From positions 198,536,034 to 198,600,033 of the forward strand of contig NC_134456.1 in NCBI RefSeq assembly GCF_047948215.1: 64,000 nt of DNA. The letters are read 5' to 3'. The notes under the pieces are model-generated. The model made no database searches, was not told where the DNA came from, and was given only the letters and a program-made list of their open reading frames with translations. This document shows, piece after piece, positions 35,986 to 49,124 of this stretch. Numbering within the stretch: position 1 is the first letter of the stretch; the number at the start of each line of letters is the position of its first letter. A program made the translations under genes and the position numbers. Origin of the DNA: Lycorma delicatula (lineage: Eukaryota; Arthropoda; Insecta; Hemiptera; Fulgoridae).

Positions 35986-36545
35986 TTTTCCGATTGAAAA
36001 CAAAACCATCACCGTTCAAAAAAAACCTATTCGTCCAAATTCAAATAATTCTGAATAAATAGTGTGAAATATTAACGGATGAATTATTTATATTTACTAT
36101 GAATTTAGTAATTGGAGTTTTTAATCTAAAATGTAAAGCTTAGTTATATGAATAAACGAGACTATCAAAAATTAACTAATAGTCACAGGATACCGATGTG
36201 GACAAACTGAAAGGTGGAAACGGGTCCAGGTCCCCCTCTTTTCATACTATAATTAACCAAAAGTAATAAAACATTTTAATTCTGGCCAGATTGTGAATGG
36301 TATTTCAGGAAAAATTGAAAAAAAAGTTGCTTATTTTATCGGATCCAAATTCCTCAAAATTCAACTTTTTTTAATAAAGTTTTAAAATCGAATTTAAATA
36401 AATTAAAAAAATTACAACTAGAAATTTATAAAATGCACCATTATTGAACCTTATTGTTAACAGAAAATTGACATAATATATCGAAAAAACAATTAGTCAT
36501 TTTAAGAATATGTTTGAAAAATAACTCACAACTAAATAATACTTA
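35986..36545 (-). repeat. Large inverted pair, right arm
   Basis: Reverse-complement partner of 32990-33535. The match begins near the inner end at 'gttcaaaaaaaacctattcg' and runs to 'gtttgaaaaataactc' at 36510-36525. A faint extension ('cacgtttctttt', about 36595-36606) may mark a longer original arm. Confidence 0.88.
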
Positions 36546-39500
36546 AAAACGATCGAAATTTTACGACGATTTCTCTGCATCTCTTTATTTTCATCACGTT
36601 TCTTTTCTTTTGATCGGATGGTTTCATGCAGGAAGAAATTTTTTAAGCTTATCGAATATATTTTAAGTAAAACTTAATATTAAGTCAAAAAAACTTTAAT
36701 ATAAAGTTTATTTTTAAAATGAGGCTAATAACCAAAAAAAAAATTTTTTTTTCACTTTTAAATTATGTTCTTGAATCTTAACAGATGATAGGCTTTTTTT
36801 CAGTTTGGTGCCGATTAATGAAGTTAAGATTTAAAGACTTAAAAAATATTAATTTTTAATTTTTTTTTAGTTTTTTAAGTGCGATTTTAAAAAGTTAATT
36901 TGATTTTTTGTTGTTGATAAAATGTTTGCTTGGAATAAGGAAATTATTTTAGTAATTTTAATTTAAGATTTAAGAATAATTTTAGAAAAGCTAGGAGTAA
37001 CCTTACTTTTACTATAACGTTTCGTATGTTGTTAAAAAAATGTTTAGAATTAGTTTTTGTTTTAGAATCTATTTTCCGATTAAACTATGTTTTACTTTAA
37101 AATTATAAGTAGTGTAGTATTAACTGAAACAAATAAAAGATATTCAGAAAAACTTTAACTTTTAAATAAATTAAATTGATTGAAAACCTTACATTTTTCA
37201 GAAAGAAGTAAGGAAAAGACGTGTCCTTGCGCAGTGAATTAATTGCCTTCTTGAATATGCACGTATGTTTGATAAAACTTCTTTTCTCGTTATTAATAAT
37301 TGACTTTTTTCTGAATATATATACACACATCCAAAATTTTGAAAAAATTCAATAGGAATATGATTTTAAAGGATTTTTGTATAAGGTTTTTTTCCTGTAT
37401 GTTTTAACTTTTCTTCTGGATATGATTTTGATTATATAAAGTTTGGATAAAGTTTTTGTAGTGCAAATATATTAAAATTTTCTGTTGCCGTTGTACCATT
37501 ATAATTCATTAGCCCAATGCTCGTATCCATTAGCATATTATTCGTATAATTTACATAATGAATAATAAATACAGTACATAATTAAATTTACACACGGTAT
37601 GAGTTTGTGTATTTGCCTTCACGTGCGCATGTCCGTATTACAGAAAAATTATATGCAATAGTCTTACAATTAGTTCATAATATTAATTGAAATTGTAGTT
37701 CAAACAATAGTACAATTTTGTTCAAATTTTAGTAAATTCTGTCAAATTCTATTCAATTTTTAGTTATTCAACTTTAGTTCTAGTTAAAAATAAATAATCA
37801 CTACATGTTTAAAACAGAGAAGAAATAAAAAATTATACTCATTTTTTTGGGGAACTTTTTTACATTAAACAGGAATAAATTTAATAGTCAGCTGCTGCAA
37901 TTTTCATTAATATTTATTACCGGTTTATATTTTCCCTGTATACATATATATAAGTAACGTTATTAATAGATGTTACATTATTTTCTAATAATCGTTAGGT
38001 AGTTAAGAGAAGAGTTTGATCCATGACTTTTTCAGAAGTATTCTGTTTAATTTTGTTAGAAAAATGAATAATATGAAGCCAGAAAAAAATAGACGTAGGT
38101 TTTTTAGTTTTAATCTTTTAATTACATTATTAATCTTTTGAGTCTTGTTTTAAATCTCAAAAAGTTATATAACTAAAACTTTTTAGTTTTAATTACAGTT
38201 AGTTTATCCTATTCGTTTTTGGCAAAACACCAAATGTTAAAAATATACTCTTAACTAATTTTTTTCAAAAGAGTCCAGCACCGGTGTGTTACTTTTCTCG
38301 ATTAAGGCTTTTTCTTTCTTAATGCAGACTTACCTGTGGAGACTTAATGTTTTCTCTATGCAGGCTTAATTCTGTGCAGACTTATCTACCAATACTCTTT
38401 TATTTCCTTATGTTTTCGCTTCGTCTTCCTAAAACAAGAACGTCTCATAGTTATAACCGAGCTACCTTTTTTTTATCAATCAATTGTTATCCAAAATTGA
38501 ACCAGTCAACAACTTCAGCCATCTGTACTCGAAATGTTTCCGAGTACTTTTCAGATAAACTTTTGAGATATGAATTAAAACGACAAATTATTTGGTCAGC
38601 AAGAAATGAAACTTAGGAATTTTATTTCGATCTAGTTTCCGTGTTAAAGAAAAAGCGTTTTTTTGTGGGACACATATTAAAACTGGACCCATTAAATTTG
38701 GAATTAAAAAAATTACGTTCACACAACTCAATATTAAAAAGAAAATTAATAAATATTTGTAGTTTGAACATGCAAAATAGGGAAAGATTTTTTTAAGTTT
38801 TCTTCTCCCTTAATCTAACATTGATTATAATTTTTTATATTTCTTTTGTAATATCAACAGACCGCAGATGTATAATTTTCAAATTACGATATATTATTTA
38901 CAACAATCTTCTATTGATATAATCTGTAGTCTCAATAATATAGGGGATCGATTTTTGGTTCACAATAATGGATTTTTCGTACGAAATTAATTTTTTTTAT
39001 CGTTCATTTATCAGGCTGTCTATGTAGTATTATTTTTCATCAGTCCGTAGCATTAACAACATATCATAAATGTTTTGTAAAATGTTTCATTTTTCTTATA
39101 AATTAATTTTGTTTTCAATTTGTAAATTTAATTATTTGTACCGCAAAATAGTAAATACTATTTATTCCGTCCAACAAAGGAAATACTTTTGCACAAATTT
39201 CCCGATATCGTATGTTAAGATTGGACAGACATATGCAAATATTGACTCAAAAGAGTGAAAATAAAAATTGGTTTACCGGTAAGAGCCTTAAAAGTAGATT
39301 TCAAAACGCTAAATTTTAAAAAATCGAACATTTTCAGATTCCATTAGGTCTAAACTCTTGTTTACGAATATGCTTAAAGTATAATTTTATTAATAGATGT
39401 TAGTTATATTATTTAATACATTTCATCCAAAAAAAGAGATAATAAAAATTTGTAATAATCTCGGTTATGTGTAATACTTTAAAAATGTTTAGCTATCTAT

Positions 39501-41616
39501 ACTATTAAAAAAACCTCCTAAACATTAGGTATTAAAAATACCTAACCTAGAACATTTGAAGAATCATGATACTCGCAACGCCAGTTATTGAAAATTTTAA
39601 ATTGATTAATTAAAATAAATTTATTTAAAATAACGTTTCTTTTTTCATTTTGTTTTAATTATATCTCCGTTGATTTTTTTCTAATTAGGAAGGGAAACTG
39701 GTTTTTAATTATAAAGATCTAAATAGTGCATTGTAAATAATTAATTTATTATCTTAATAATTTCTTTAATGATGATTATCATTATAAAACAAAATGCTGA
39801 CGCATACTTATACATATGCATCGTTTTTTTCTTTTTTAAATAGAGGTTTACTTAAAGAAATTTATTCAACAGTTTTCTTTGATAAATTTTTTAAAACAAG
39901 AAGTACTACTATTTCACTGTTTATCCAATCTTTTATTACTTTTTTATTTTTAAAAATAATTATTATTAATGTATATAATAATAATAATAAATACATATAT
40001 AAAGATCTTTTTGTCTATATAATGTAACTTGAAATATTGCTGCAGTTGTAAACGAGTAATATGATAGTTTAAAATACTTATTAGGTCTTAAACAACCACT
40101 TTGCATGCTTATACAGCCATAAAATGTAATAGAATATTGTTTCCATGTCTTCAATACTTCTGCATACATATGTTGAGTTCCGCCCGCTTACTTGCGCGTC
40201 TACTACCTGTAAAGATAGGAAAAGGCTCATATAAACCGGTTTTCGAAAGCAGCTTTATTCATTTCCCCCAACACTGCAGTTGACGTAGTCCTTGTAACCT
40301 TCAGTACCATTGATTGATGAAATGTAGTTACTGTAAGTATTAGGGTTATATATTTTTATTACTGAATTTTGTTCTATTTTTATCATTCTTTTATTGTTGA
40401 CCAGTTTTATTATTTATTACATGTACGCATTTTTATGTTAGTGTATGTAGTTTATTACTTTATATTTATTAATTATGTTAAATGCTACCGGAATAATGTT
40501 GCTATTGCTGACCTATATTTGTATTTTGTAATTATAATATGTGCTATCCGTAATTCAAATAAATCTATCCTCGAGTTTAAGGTTAAATACGTCAAAAGCT
40601 ACTTAATTAATTTTTAAGATTGTGTTCCAAACTTTTCTCTAGTTGATCATACAACACTTAAAATTGCAAAAAATATAGTTTTATTGATGTTAACTAATAA
40701 AGATGTTATTTTTAGAGACGCCATTGTGCCTGTGTATTACTCGTTAACAGTTAACTCTGTCGGCCATCAGACTTACGGGATACTTTTTTGTCATTGTAAA
40801 TGTGGATACTAAATTTCAATTCGGTACACTTTTTCTACTTCGGTTTGTTTTTTAAGTAAACGTATGATAATTTTACAAATTAAATATTCTCAAATGCGGA
40901 ATATAAATCAAATCGTCAGATTAAATTTGAAGAAAACATTGTTATGAATTATTGAATTTTATTGATAATTTATTGAACGTTTGTTAATTAAATATTTTTG
41001 TTATTGCTAATCTAGATAAGCGTTTGCTGAACTAATGAATTCCTTTGTTTGGAGGAAAAACTAAATCAAATTAATAAAAAAAATATACGATAGAGAGTAT
41101 ATGTATACACCATTTACTAGATTAAGCATACGGTTTTTTTATACCGCACAGGGCATTATATTCGTAACTCATTAAAATTTGGGGTCAATGTTTTATATTC
41201 TACAACTATTCGTTTTTAAAAATTATTCTTTTTAAATAGAATCATTATCATTTTATGGCAAAATAATTCTTGTGTTAAAACCAGTCTGTAAAAAGCATTG
41301 TAAGTAAAAAATGTTAATGAGGATTATGAAATGTTGTTTAATTACTTATTCATTGCCACAGAGTTCCGTTGTAACGAGATTTTCTTAAAGCCAGTGAATA
41401 AATCATAATTTTGAATCGGTTTCAAACGTATTTTATGATTGACTATCGAAAATTGTAACGGGTATATAATAAAAACAAATCGTTTTTGAAATAATCAAAC
41501 GTAAACTTTATTCTAGAAATCTATCTGAATTAATCTATATATGTTAGGTTCCATAACCGGTAATGGTTGTAAGCGAACTGGCACAAGGAAAAGTCAATCA
41601 ATAATGGTAAAACCGT
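36546..41616. other. Unannotated AT-rich sequence (5 kb)
   Basis: No gene recognised. A 14-base palindrome 'acttaatattaagt' and the hairpin 'aaacttta..taaagttt' lie near 36670-36710. A 9-bp perfect hairpin with a 3-base loop lies at 39525-39545. The several open frames of 60-89 codons (for example 38347-38616, 39794-40027, 40369-40617) are rich in Phe, Tyr, Ile, Leu and Lys, as expected by chance here. Confidence 0.45.
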
Positions 41617-41940
41617 CCTTAAGAAGTACTCTGCGCAATTAAAAATGAAATTGTTTTCATTTGTCTTCGTTTTGTAGCCAGAATACATTCCAGCCCCAGT
41701 GAAATACAGATATAAGTGGCACTTTCAGTCGGTTCAGTACATGGACTGGGTAAATAATGAATATAATTATTCTCAATGGCACTAGCTCTGATTAATTTCA
41801 CTATTTCAAACGATTTACATGCTTCAAAGTCATGAAAATGACTGCCAGATGGATGTAAGGCAACAAAATAACAATATATTTTTGTTGGAAATGAAACTCC
41901 GATGTATATTTGGTGTTGACTAAATAGAACAATTTGAGTC
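41617..41940 (-). other. Unassigned open frame, about 107 codons, no early ATG
   Basis: On the minus strand one frame stays open from just after a TAG at 41941-41943 to a TAA near 41617. Its residues include ALHPSGSHFHDFEACKSFE and YLPSPCTEPTESATYIC, a mixed soluble composition unlike the other frames in this region. The first Met lies late in the open frame (an inner ATG gives the 60-codon version ending at 41619). The 'ctatag' just upstream could be a splice acceptor. I recognise no domain. A frame of this length is near what chance gives once or so in a window this size. Confidence 0.25.
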
Positions 41941-42840
41941 TATAGAATTCAAAAGCTGTGACTTCGAATACTGCGTTGGTGGGCACTATTTAACCTGTAG
42001 ACTGGCTATTTTCTATCTTTAACAGTTCGGTATAATTAATATTGTTAGTTTATTTATTTTCTTTGTTTTGTATGTATAATTCCTTTATTTTCATTGTAAG
42101 CGATAGCCGGAGTTTTAGACTTTGGCACGGCTCTTCATGGATTAAAAAGTGAATATTTAAATGGGGATTCAGAGAGTAACCGAATAGAAAAGTTTTAAAT
42201 TTTGTTTTGTATTTCCCTTATCGGCGTACTGTAAGATTCCGTTTTCGTAATCAATAAGATTAATTCTGATATTCTTCAAATTCTATTATTGTTTAAATAA
42301 TTAACGGTAGAAGTCCTATTCATTTTATTATGTTGTAATTTTTTTAAGTAAAATAAATTAAGAAATTAAAAGTTTTGTTGCAATTACTAGATTTATTTTA
42401 CGGGTAAAACATAAGGTTGCCGGGGCAAAAACTTCAATATGACGCCAGTTATGTTCAGCACGCAAGGGTTTTCAGGTGATGCCGCAACGTTCGTCTAGTT
42501 TCTTAAATAATAAATTAGTTTTACGAATAACAACTTTTAATTTTTCTTGTAATTTGCTTGGAGAAAAACAGTTGCAGCATTTTGAAGATTGTTATACGGT
42601 AGCCTATTTTTGATTTTATGAGTTCAGTCACTCAACTTAATTGGATGTTTTTTATTGAGAAAAATATTCCTTATTTCATTTTCATTTCAAATTGTTCATT
42701 TACGATTTTAAAAGTATTTATTATTTAAAGGTGAATAGAGAAGGGTACTTATAAATATTATGTTTTTATGACATATCCATTGTGCAGTTAAGTTCAAAGA
42801 ATGTACGTCGGAATTTGACGTGTAATACTTTTCGCTTACA
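41941..42840. other. Unannotated AT-rich sequence
   Basis: Nothing recognised. A second minus-strand frame (41801-41986) overlaps the preceding one and is likely a shadow. Confidence 0.45.
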
Positions 42841-42925
42841 AAAATGAAGATTCTGACAGGGATTTAAACCCAGAACCTGTATGATTAAAAAGGGGAGTGC
42901 TACCAGCTTTGCTACATAGTCTGTT
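42841..42925 (-). mobile_element. tRNA-derived SINE head or tRNA-like fragment
   Basis: On the minus strand an A-box-like 'tagcaaagctggtagcac' is followed at the expected distance by a B-box-like 'ggtttaaatccctg'. The two halves have tRNA spacing, but the acceptor ends do not pair well, so it reads as a decayed tRNA-derived SINE head and not a working tRNA gene. Confidence 0.5.
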
Positions 42926-43431
42926 TTTAGTCATATTTCTTTCTAGTTCAAAAATGTATAACTGTTGGTCGATCAGTTAGGATAAAATTTGCGGGTAAAT
43001 ATGAATTCTCCTATTTTAATGGTGGTGGTATACTACGATCAAATATGCTATACATAATCAAGCGTTAAAATTGGGAGTCTGATCTGAAAATTTTAATGAT
43101 ATTTTTCATTTAACTTTTAAAATAAATAACTAGTAATACTCTTTTTCGCCTTTACCCTTTTACAATAAGTCATGTGATGATTTGCTCAAATCTAGCCAAG
43201 TTAAAACGAATCCCGTTAGCAATCAGAAAACTAAAATTACTTAAGCTCCCCTAATAGATCATTAAAATGAAGTCCTTAAAAAAATTTTAATGTACCTGTA
43301 TAACAGCATTTCGAAACAAATTATGTAAAATTTATTCAAACTTTTATTTAGATTATCTTTCTATTTTATTATTATTATTATTTTTAGTGTAACATTCTGG
43401 ATACCACAACCCGGATATATTTTTCTGTGAA
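42926..43431. other. Unannotated AT-rich sequence
   Basis: Nothing recognised apart from an ATT triplet run near 43363-43384. Confidence 0.45.
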
Positions 43432-43463
43432 ATTAATAATGATTAATGTAAATCATTATTAAT
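43432..43463. repeat. Perfect 13-bp hairpin
   Basis: Positions 43432-43444 pair exactly with 43451-43463; the loop 'aatgta' has six bases. Confidence 0.9.
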
Positions 43464-43514
43464 GATTTAAAGTGAACAGTTTCATTAAAAATAATATACG
43501 TTAATGGGTATACG

Positions 43515-43543
43515 TTAAGTCACAAGATAACCTTGTGACTTAA
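43515..43543. repeat. Perfect 12-bp hairpin
   Basis: Positions 43515-43526 pair exactly with 43532-43543 around the five-base loop 'ataac'. The stem holds the GC-containing core 'gtcacaag', so it is more stable than the neighbouring AT palindromes. Confidence 0.9.
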
Positions 43544-43618
43544 TTTTTGAATTTATTTTTTGATGTAATTGTGTGTGTGTCTTTTTAATTAATTTTTGGA
43601 ATAGTGCAAAAGGGTAAT

Positions 43619-43620
<2 letters not shown>

Positions 43621-43658
<38 letters not shown>
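43621..43658. repeat. Microsatellite (CA)19
   Basis: Uninterrupted CA run. A (GT)5 run at 43571-43580 lies 40 bases upstream and could pair with it. Confidence 0.99.
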
Positions 43659-43660
<2 letters not shown>

Positions 43661-45439
43661 AAAACAATTAAAAAATATATATACATAGAAAATAATTACT
43701 GTATTTTGCCCCATTAATATTTAAGATTTTTATATTTAGTTAACAATTTAAAATTTTTAATGCATATTTAAGTATGTATTCTTACAGTATTTACGTTCTA
43801 TCCATTTATTTAGACCGATCACGTATATTAAGTAATTAAAATGATATTGTTGGACTGCTAAATAAGCAATTAAAATTCTACAATATTTAAAAGTATCTTT
43901 TTGTATGCTTTTATCATCAGTACATAAATATTTTACCTAACATACAAGCAATACTCACTCAACGCCTCGTCCAAATTCATTCTTTCGCACTGTAATGATC
44001 AAAATATTAGTTTCAAAACTTATCGACCATAGTAATTAAACAGTTTTATAAAAGATTTATTATAAATTTAATTTTTATACTTCTCAGATGTAATTAGACT
44101 GGCTGAGAACAATTAAAAAAAAAAAATATATATATATATAGTACCAGTAAAATTGCTACCTGTTTTTTTTAAATTAAAATGTTACTGTAAATTTAGTTTA
44201 AGAAAGTGTAATTATATTAGTAATTAATTAATTTCTTGTTTTTCTTTTTGTATTTGTTTTTATTAGTATAATGCTTTTGCTCATGTTATGTTTTAGTATT
44301 ACAATTATTTTTCCTTTGTTAATACAAAAATTAGTGCCTGTACTTGATTGAGAACTTTATTTTTAATAGTTACTATGCATTTTTGTCTCCATTTTACGTT
44401 CTTAAATCTGATTTATTATTCTAATCTAAATGTAGATCACAAAACTATCCGCGAATAATCTTTCACTATGAACTGATAATCCGGATGAGCCGGGTGTCTG
44501 TTAACTTCTGAAATTAACTTCCTGAAATGCAGGACTAAATATCACCTAACCCTTAAGATTACAATCTAAGGTTCCATTAGGATTATAATCTGTAATTCTA
44601 AACTCCCTTAGAATATAATCCTAACCTTAGGATTAAATAGATAAACCTTTGGCTAGTCATATGTTCTAATTTGATTATTTTTGTTATGTTGATTGTAGTT
44701 TTGCAGTTGTTGGTGTAGAAAATATTACCGGTTGTACTCTTTCTTAATTATCTTTTTTGTTTTATGTTGAATATAATTTGAAACTGTAAATAGGCTTCTG
44801 ATCTGAAAAATAGGTTATACGTGGATGTTATTGCGTAGGGTCTAACACGTTTCGGTACATCCATGACGAATGTAGTTGCTATCAGGCTGTTTAACATAGA
44901 CCTTGTTACTTTCGTATTCCTACGGAAATATTAGATAATTTATTTTAGAATGGATAAATGAAATAAATAAATAGACTATTGATCTTCATTTATAACATTT
45001 ACCTGTGTATGTTTCTTAACAAGTTTATTATGTTATAGAAAAACATGCGAATTTACATGGAGTTTACAAAACAGCACGGTATTTTTCGCGATTATAGACA
45101 GTGCGATAATGGTCGTGGAATGAAGTTAAGTTTTACGTAAAAAGTTTAAGTAGTTTTCTCGTAATTAGTCGCTTTGTTAATTGTAGATTGCTTATCGGTA
45201 GAGTTCTTGTATGGTTTTGTATATAAAGCATTTTTTATGTATCTTCTTTTTATTATTCTTTAAGTTGAACTTTTATATGTGTTGTAAATTTTTACTGTAC
45301 ATTATTTTCTTGTAAATATTTATTTAGGGTACGTCACTTAAGTAATAATGAATATTAAATATAATAATTTATGCGATACGTAATTTAAATAGTAAAGTTG
45401 TACTTATAATTTTATTCTTGTGTGCACGCGTGTATCATT
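43659..45439. other. Unannotated AT-rich sequence
   Basis: A run of A then TA repeats near 44117-44141. An imperfect inverted repeat built on 'ctaaggtt..aggattata' lies at 44567-44632. No gene recognised. Confidence 0.45.
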
Positions 45440-45690
45440 GTAAGGCGCAGAACGATTTCAAGCAGTACAAGAAGTCAGACCGTCGCAGCTCTTCTGAATG
45501 CCGGCTGATCACGAGTTTTGTTCTTCGTGTAGGAGTTGTATTGCAGATGACGTAGTAGTATGCAGTTTGATTCTGTGGTAGTCAACAGTATCGGTGTCGA
45601 AGACAGGAGCAACATACTAGGTTGTTAGTAGCACGCAGATCAAACCGCGTGTTGTCTGTGGTTCCGTAAATAACATTGCACAAGTGAATC
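45440..45690 (+). promoter_or_regulatory. Candidate untranslated exon or promoter block
   Basis: A 250-base island of balanced composition in AT-rich DNA, with CpG-containing words such as 'gaccgtcgcagc', 'gatcacgag', 'gatgacgtagtag' and 'accgcgtgttg'. It is followed by a splice-donor-like 'caagtgaatc' with GT at 45684. All frames are interrupted, so a coding exon is unlikely; a 5' untranslated exon fits better. The frame at 45684-45908 would need a GTG start and is not supported. Composition is the only evidence. Confidence 0.25.
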
Positions 45691-46141
45691 TTGCTGATTT
45701 TTTAGTATTAGAAGTTTTTTTTTATAAAAAAAGAAAACCGAAGTCGTTTAAATGTAAATTTTTTCACGCTTCGTTGTTCATACCATTATGTATTGAAATG
45801 AAAGCGTTTAATTCTCTCCATAGATTGATTTATATCGAAGAAGAGGAGACCACTTTTATCAGCGATATAAGTGATTATCCATTTTTTTTTGTAATTGTTT
45901 CCTTATGACATCTTTTTTTATATAAAAAAAAAGTCAATTATTTCGGTCTGAAAAATACAGCGCATTAGAATTCTCACGTCTAATCTCAAAGTTTGTTTGA
46001 ATAAATCTTGATTTAAAAGTGGAATTTTTGTGGTTTTATAGATTTGTCACTAGTAATACGTATGGGGATTTTAACATTTTGTAACCAGCTATTCATTTTG
46101 TGTTGCGATGTGGATTCCACGGTTGTAAACCCTCTTAACTG
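45691..46141. other. Unannotated AT-rich sequence
   Basis: Nothing recognised. Confidence 0.45.
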
Positions 46142-46186
46142 AGACCAGATTTGGAGATACTGCGTAAGTATCTCCAAATCTGGTCT
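46142..46186. repeat. Perfect 20-bp hairpin, 5-base loop
   Basis: Positions 46142-46161 are the exact reverse complement of 46167-46186; the loop is 'gcgta'. No mismatch in 20 pairs is far beyond chance, so it is either young or selected. Sequence outside the stem does not pair, which is short for a microRNA precursor. Confidence 0.97.
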
Positions 46187-49124
46187 TCATTAGATTGTTG
46201 GAGAAGAGAGAAATTTGTGATGGGAGTGCTCACTGTATCAGCATTCAAATTTCAGATATATAAATATATATAAAATAGTATTTAAAAATAAATGAATAAA
46301 GATGACTAGCGTTTTCCTTTTATCTACTTATCTTAACCGTTCTGTAGGAGCTAATTTTATTTTTTTTTTCTTATAAATATTCATTGTTTTTATATTTACG
46401 GATTGCCGATTTGTAACAGTTTCTTTTCAGATACTTTTCAGCTTGTAATTATACAACGATTTTTACTTACCACTTGCGTATCTTTGGAACTGGCAAAATG
46501 GTGCATTGCCTATGTCATTCTGAAACGTTACAGGCTTCACGGATAAAAATTTAATTTCTAACGACTAGTAAAAAAATGTTTGGAAAATTTTAAACTTTTT
46601 TCTTTAAATTATATTCGATTTAATTTGTTACATTCAAACAAGTAAATCTCAAAAATCATTTTTTGGCAGTTAGAATAGTAGGTTTAAAAATTTGTTGGTT
46701 TTTTCTGTTGACAAATTTTTATTTAAAAATACATTTTAGCGAAAATTTTTCCACACTGGATAAACAGAAGAGAGTTAGGTAAGCTCTCTTTACCCAAAAA
46801 AGCGAAAAAGTCTTAAAAGATTGTTTCAGTTTAATTTTCTTTCAATTAATCAAAGTTCAGACTTTAAAAAAGTGTTTTAATATAAAAAGTTTTCATGGAT
46901 TTTTAGTTTATTTACAAAAACTTTGCTAACTAAAGTTCCATTGATATATGGATAACTAAATGCAAAAGATTTTCTAGAATTTAGCTGCTCCCAAAAAAAT
47001 GTTAATGGTAGAACTGTGATTTAGCCAAGATTAGGCAAATTCTTCTTGCAAATGTATTAAATATTGTTTAAAACGTAAAGTTATCGTAGTAGAAAATATT
47101 CTGACTTGTTAACGATAACAAATATATATATATTTCAACAAGGACAGGTAGGTTTTTCTGTGTGAAAAATTTTATAAATTATAAATTTTTATTAGGAGAA
47201 CTTAAATGAGTGTAGGAATTACGAGAGTAATTATGATAAAAAGAAAATAATAATTTGTTTTAATTTAATTCATCAGTTAAGATCATTTACCTAGGTCTCC
47301 AAATTGTATAGAAAAATGTTTTTTGGGAAACATTATTGTATTCCTAACGTGTGAAAATAAAATTAACATTCAGTGAAACGGTTTTAATAAAGCATTTTAA
47401 TTACATCACCTTCTTTATTCAAATCCGTAATTTAGATTATGAATTAGATTGTCGTAAATATATATAGTTACGAATCGTTTTTATTTTATTTTAGAAAAAC
47501 GATCGTTTTTATTTACTTCTTTGGTTTGTTAATATGATGATTACCGACAAAATCCACTGTTCCGTTCTAAAATATGATGCAAGACGTATTTATTAAGATC
47601 GATCTTTTTATAATACTACGGTTTATAGTACACGCAAATAATTAAAAAACACTATTCTACTATACTCTCCTAGCCAAATCAGTGTTCAGTGTACCGTAAT
47701 CGTATATTATGAGAATATTTTATCATGTTTTAAAATATTTATTTTGATGATTTCGCCTTAATTTATTCGTAAATTTATCAGTATATTAGCCTTGTATGCA
47801 TTCGGTAAACAAATCTTGAGTTGTTCTCGTGCGTTATGAATCGGGTTATTAGAATAAGTATTCCGATTATAGTTTAGAATGGTTTACAAATCGTTCCTGA
47901 TTGAACAGGAGAAACCTTTTTTTTTGTTAAAAAAAAATATTTACAATATATTTTCGATTTTGAAAATGTTTGTATTAGATACTGTACATTTTTTTTAATT
48001 CCGTGTAGAATTCTTTTCTTAACTATTAAATATTACATTTTTTAAATTATTAAATAATTTTACCTTCTGTTCTATGGTTTATAGGATTTCAGTTTGGTGA
48101 CCATTAAAATCCATTCTTAAACAGACGGTCATATTTATTATTAAATGAGGTTAACCCATATAAAATCCATGGAAATATACATATTTTATGGAGAATACTC
48201 TTCTTTCTCAAGGTTATAATGGTTATATAAATAGGTAAGTAGGTTATACAAATGGTTATATAAATAGTTTTGACGTTGATGATGCACACAACAATTTTTT
48301 TAGAAAAACTATCTGGTTTAAACTAACTTACCTTTGCTTAATCCGATGAGAATTATAATATTTCTAATATATCATGGATTGTAAATAAAATTTATCTTTA
48401 AATTCTATCATAAAGGAAATAATGTTTACACGAAAACAGACCTGTATTATGTGAGTCATGCTAGTACGTATAAACTATGATTCATCTTCGATGTGGGTAA
48501 TAGGATGATTAACGTTTAATACAAGAATCTTAAGCAAATTTTAAGGGAATATAAATGTAATAATAATTATACATTTTATAGATTGTTTATTGCTTTTTTC
48601 GTTATTTCTCTGTATTCTGTTTAAATTTTGCTTGTGTATATATATATATATAGGTTAACAATTATAGTTATTTATTATTGTAAATATAACGATATTATTC
48701 TAGTAGGTAAGTAGTTCAAAAGGGTTTTACCATTATAAATGTGAAATTTAACAAGAGTCATAAAAGATTAATTTTTTTTACGAACTTGCCCAGGAATTCG
48801 CGATTTTATAGTTGTGTTGACTGCATTGTTCTTAGTTAATGGTAATCGCTAAACCTGCTGAGCTAATTCTAGGTAGAGGATTTCTACGTATTGTTAATTT
48901 TCGTCATTTTTATTGTACGTATTAAAATCTTTCAAATTGTTAACTTTCTGTAGTTAGTAATTTTCTTCCTAGTTTGATGTAATAGCATTCGATAATCTTT
49001 TTGTACGTATTAAACACAAAATTCTATTGCTGAGTAGCCTTATTATGTAAAATGTAAATATGTAAAAAGGTAGGTAGATAGTTCCGTTGACCTCTAGATT
49101 ACGTAAGATTTTTAACTTTAATTT
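46187..49124. other. Unannotated AT-rich sequence (2.9 kb)
   Basis: No gene recognised. A short tandem duplication of a 24-27-base unit ('aggttata..atggttatata..') lies at 48211-48267. Confidence 0.45.

Noticed and set aside
43621..43658. CRISPR array or satellite from regular repeats
   Set aside because: It is a plain dinucleotide microsatellite. Nowhere in the window are there spaced repeats with unique spacers.
45684..45908. 74-codon frame beginning M-N-L-A-D-F
   Set aside because: The start is GTG, not ATG, and the sequence is lysine/phenylalanine rich as expected in this AT-rich stretch.
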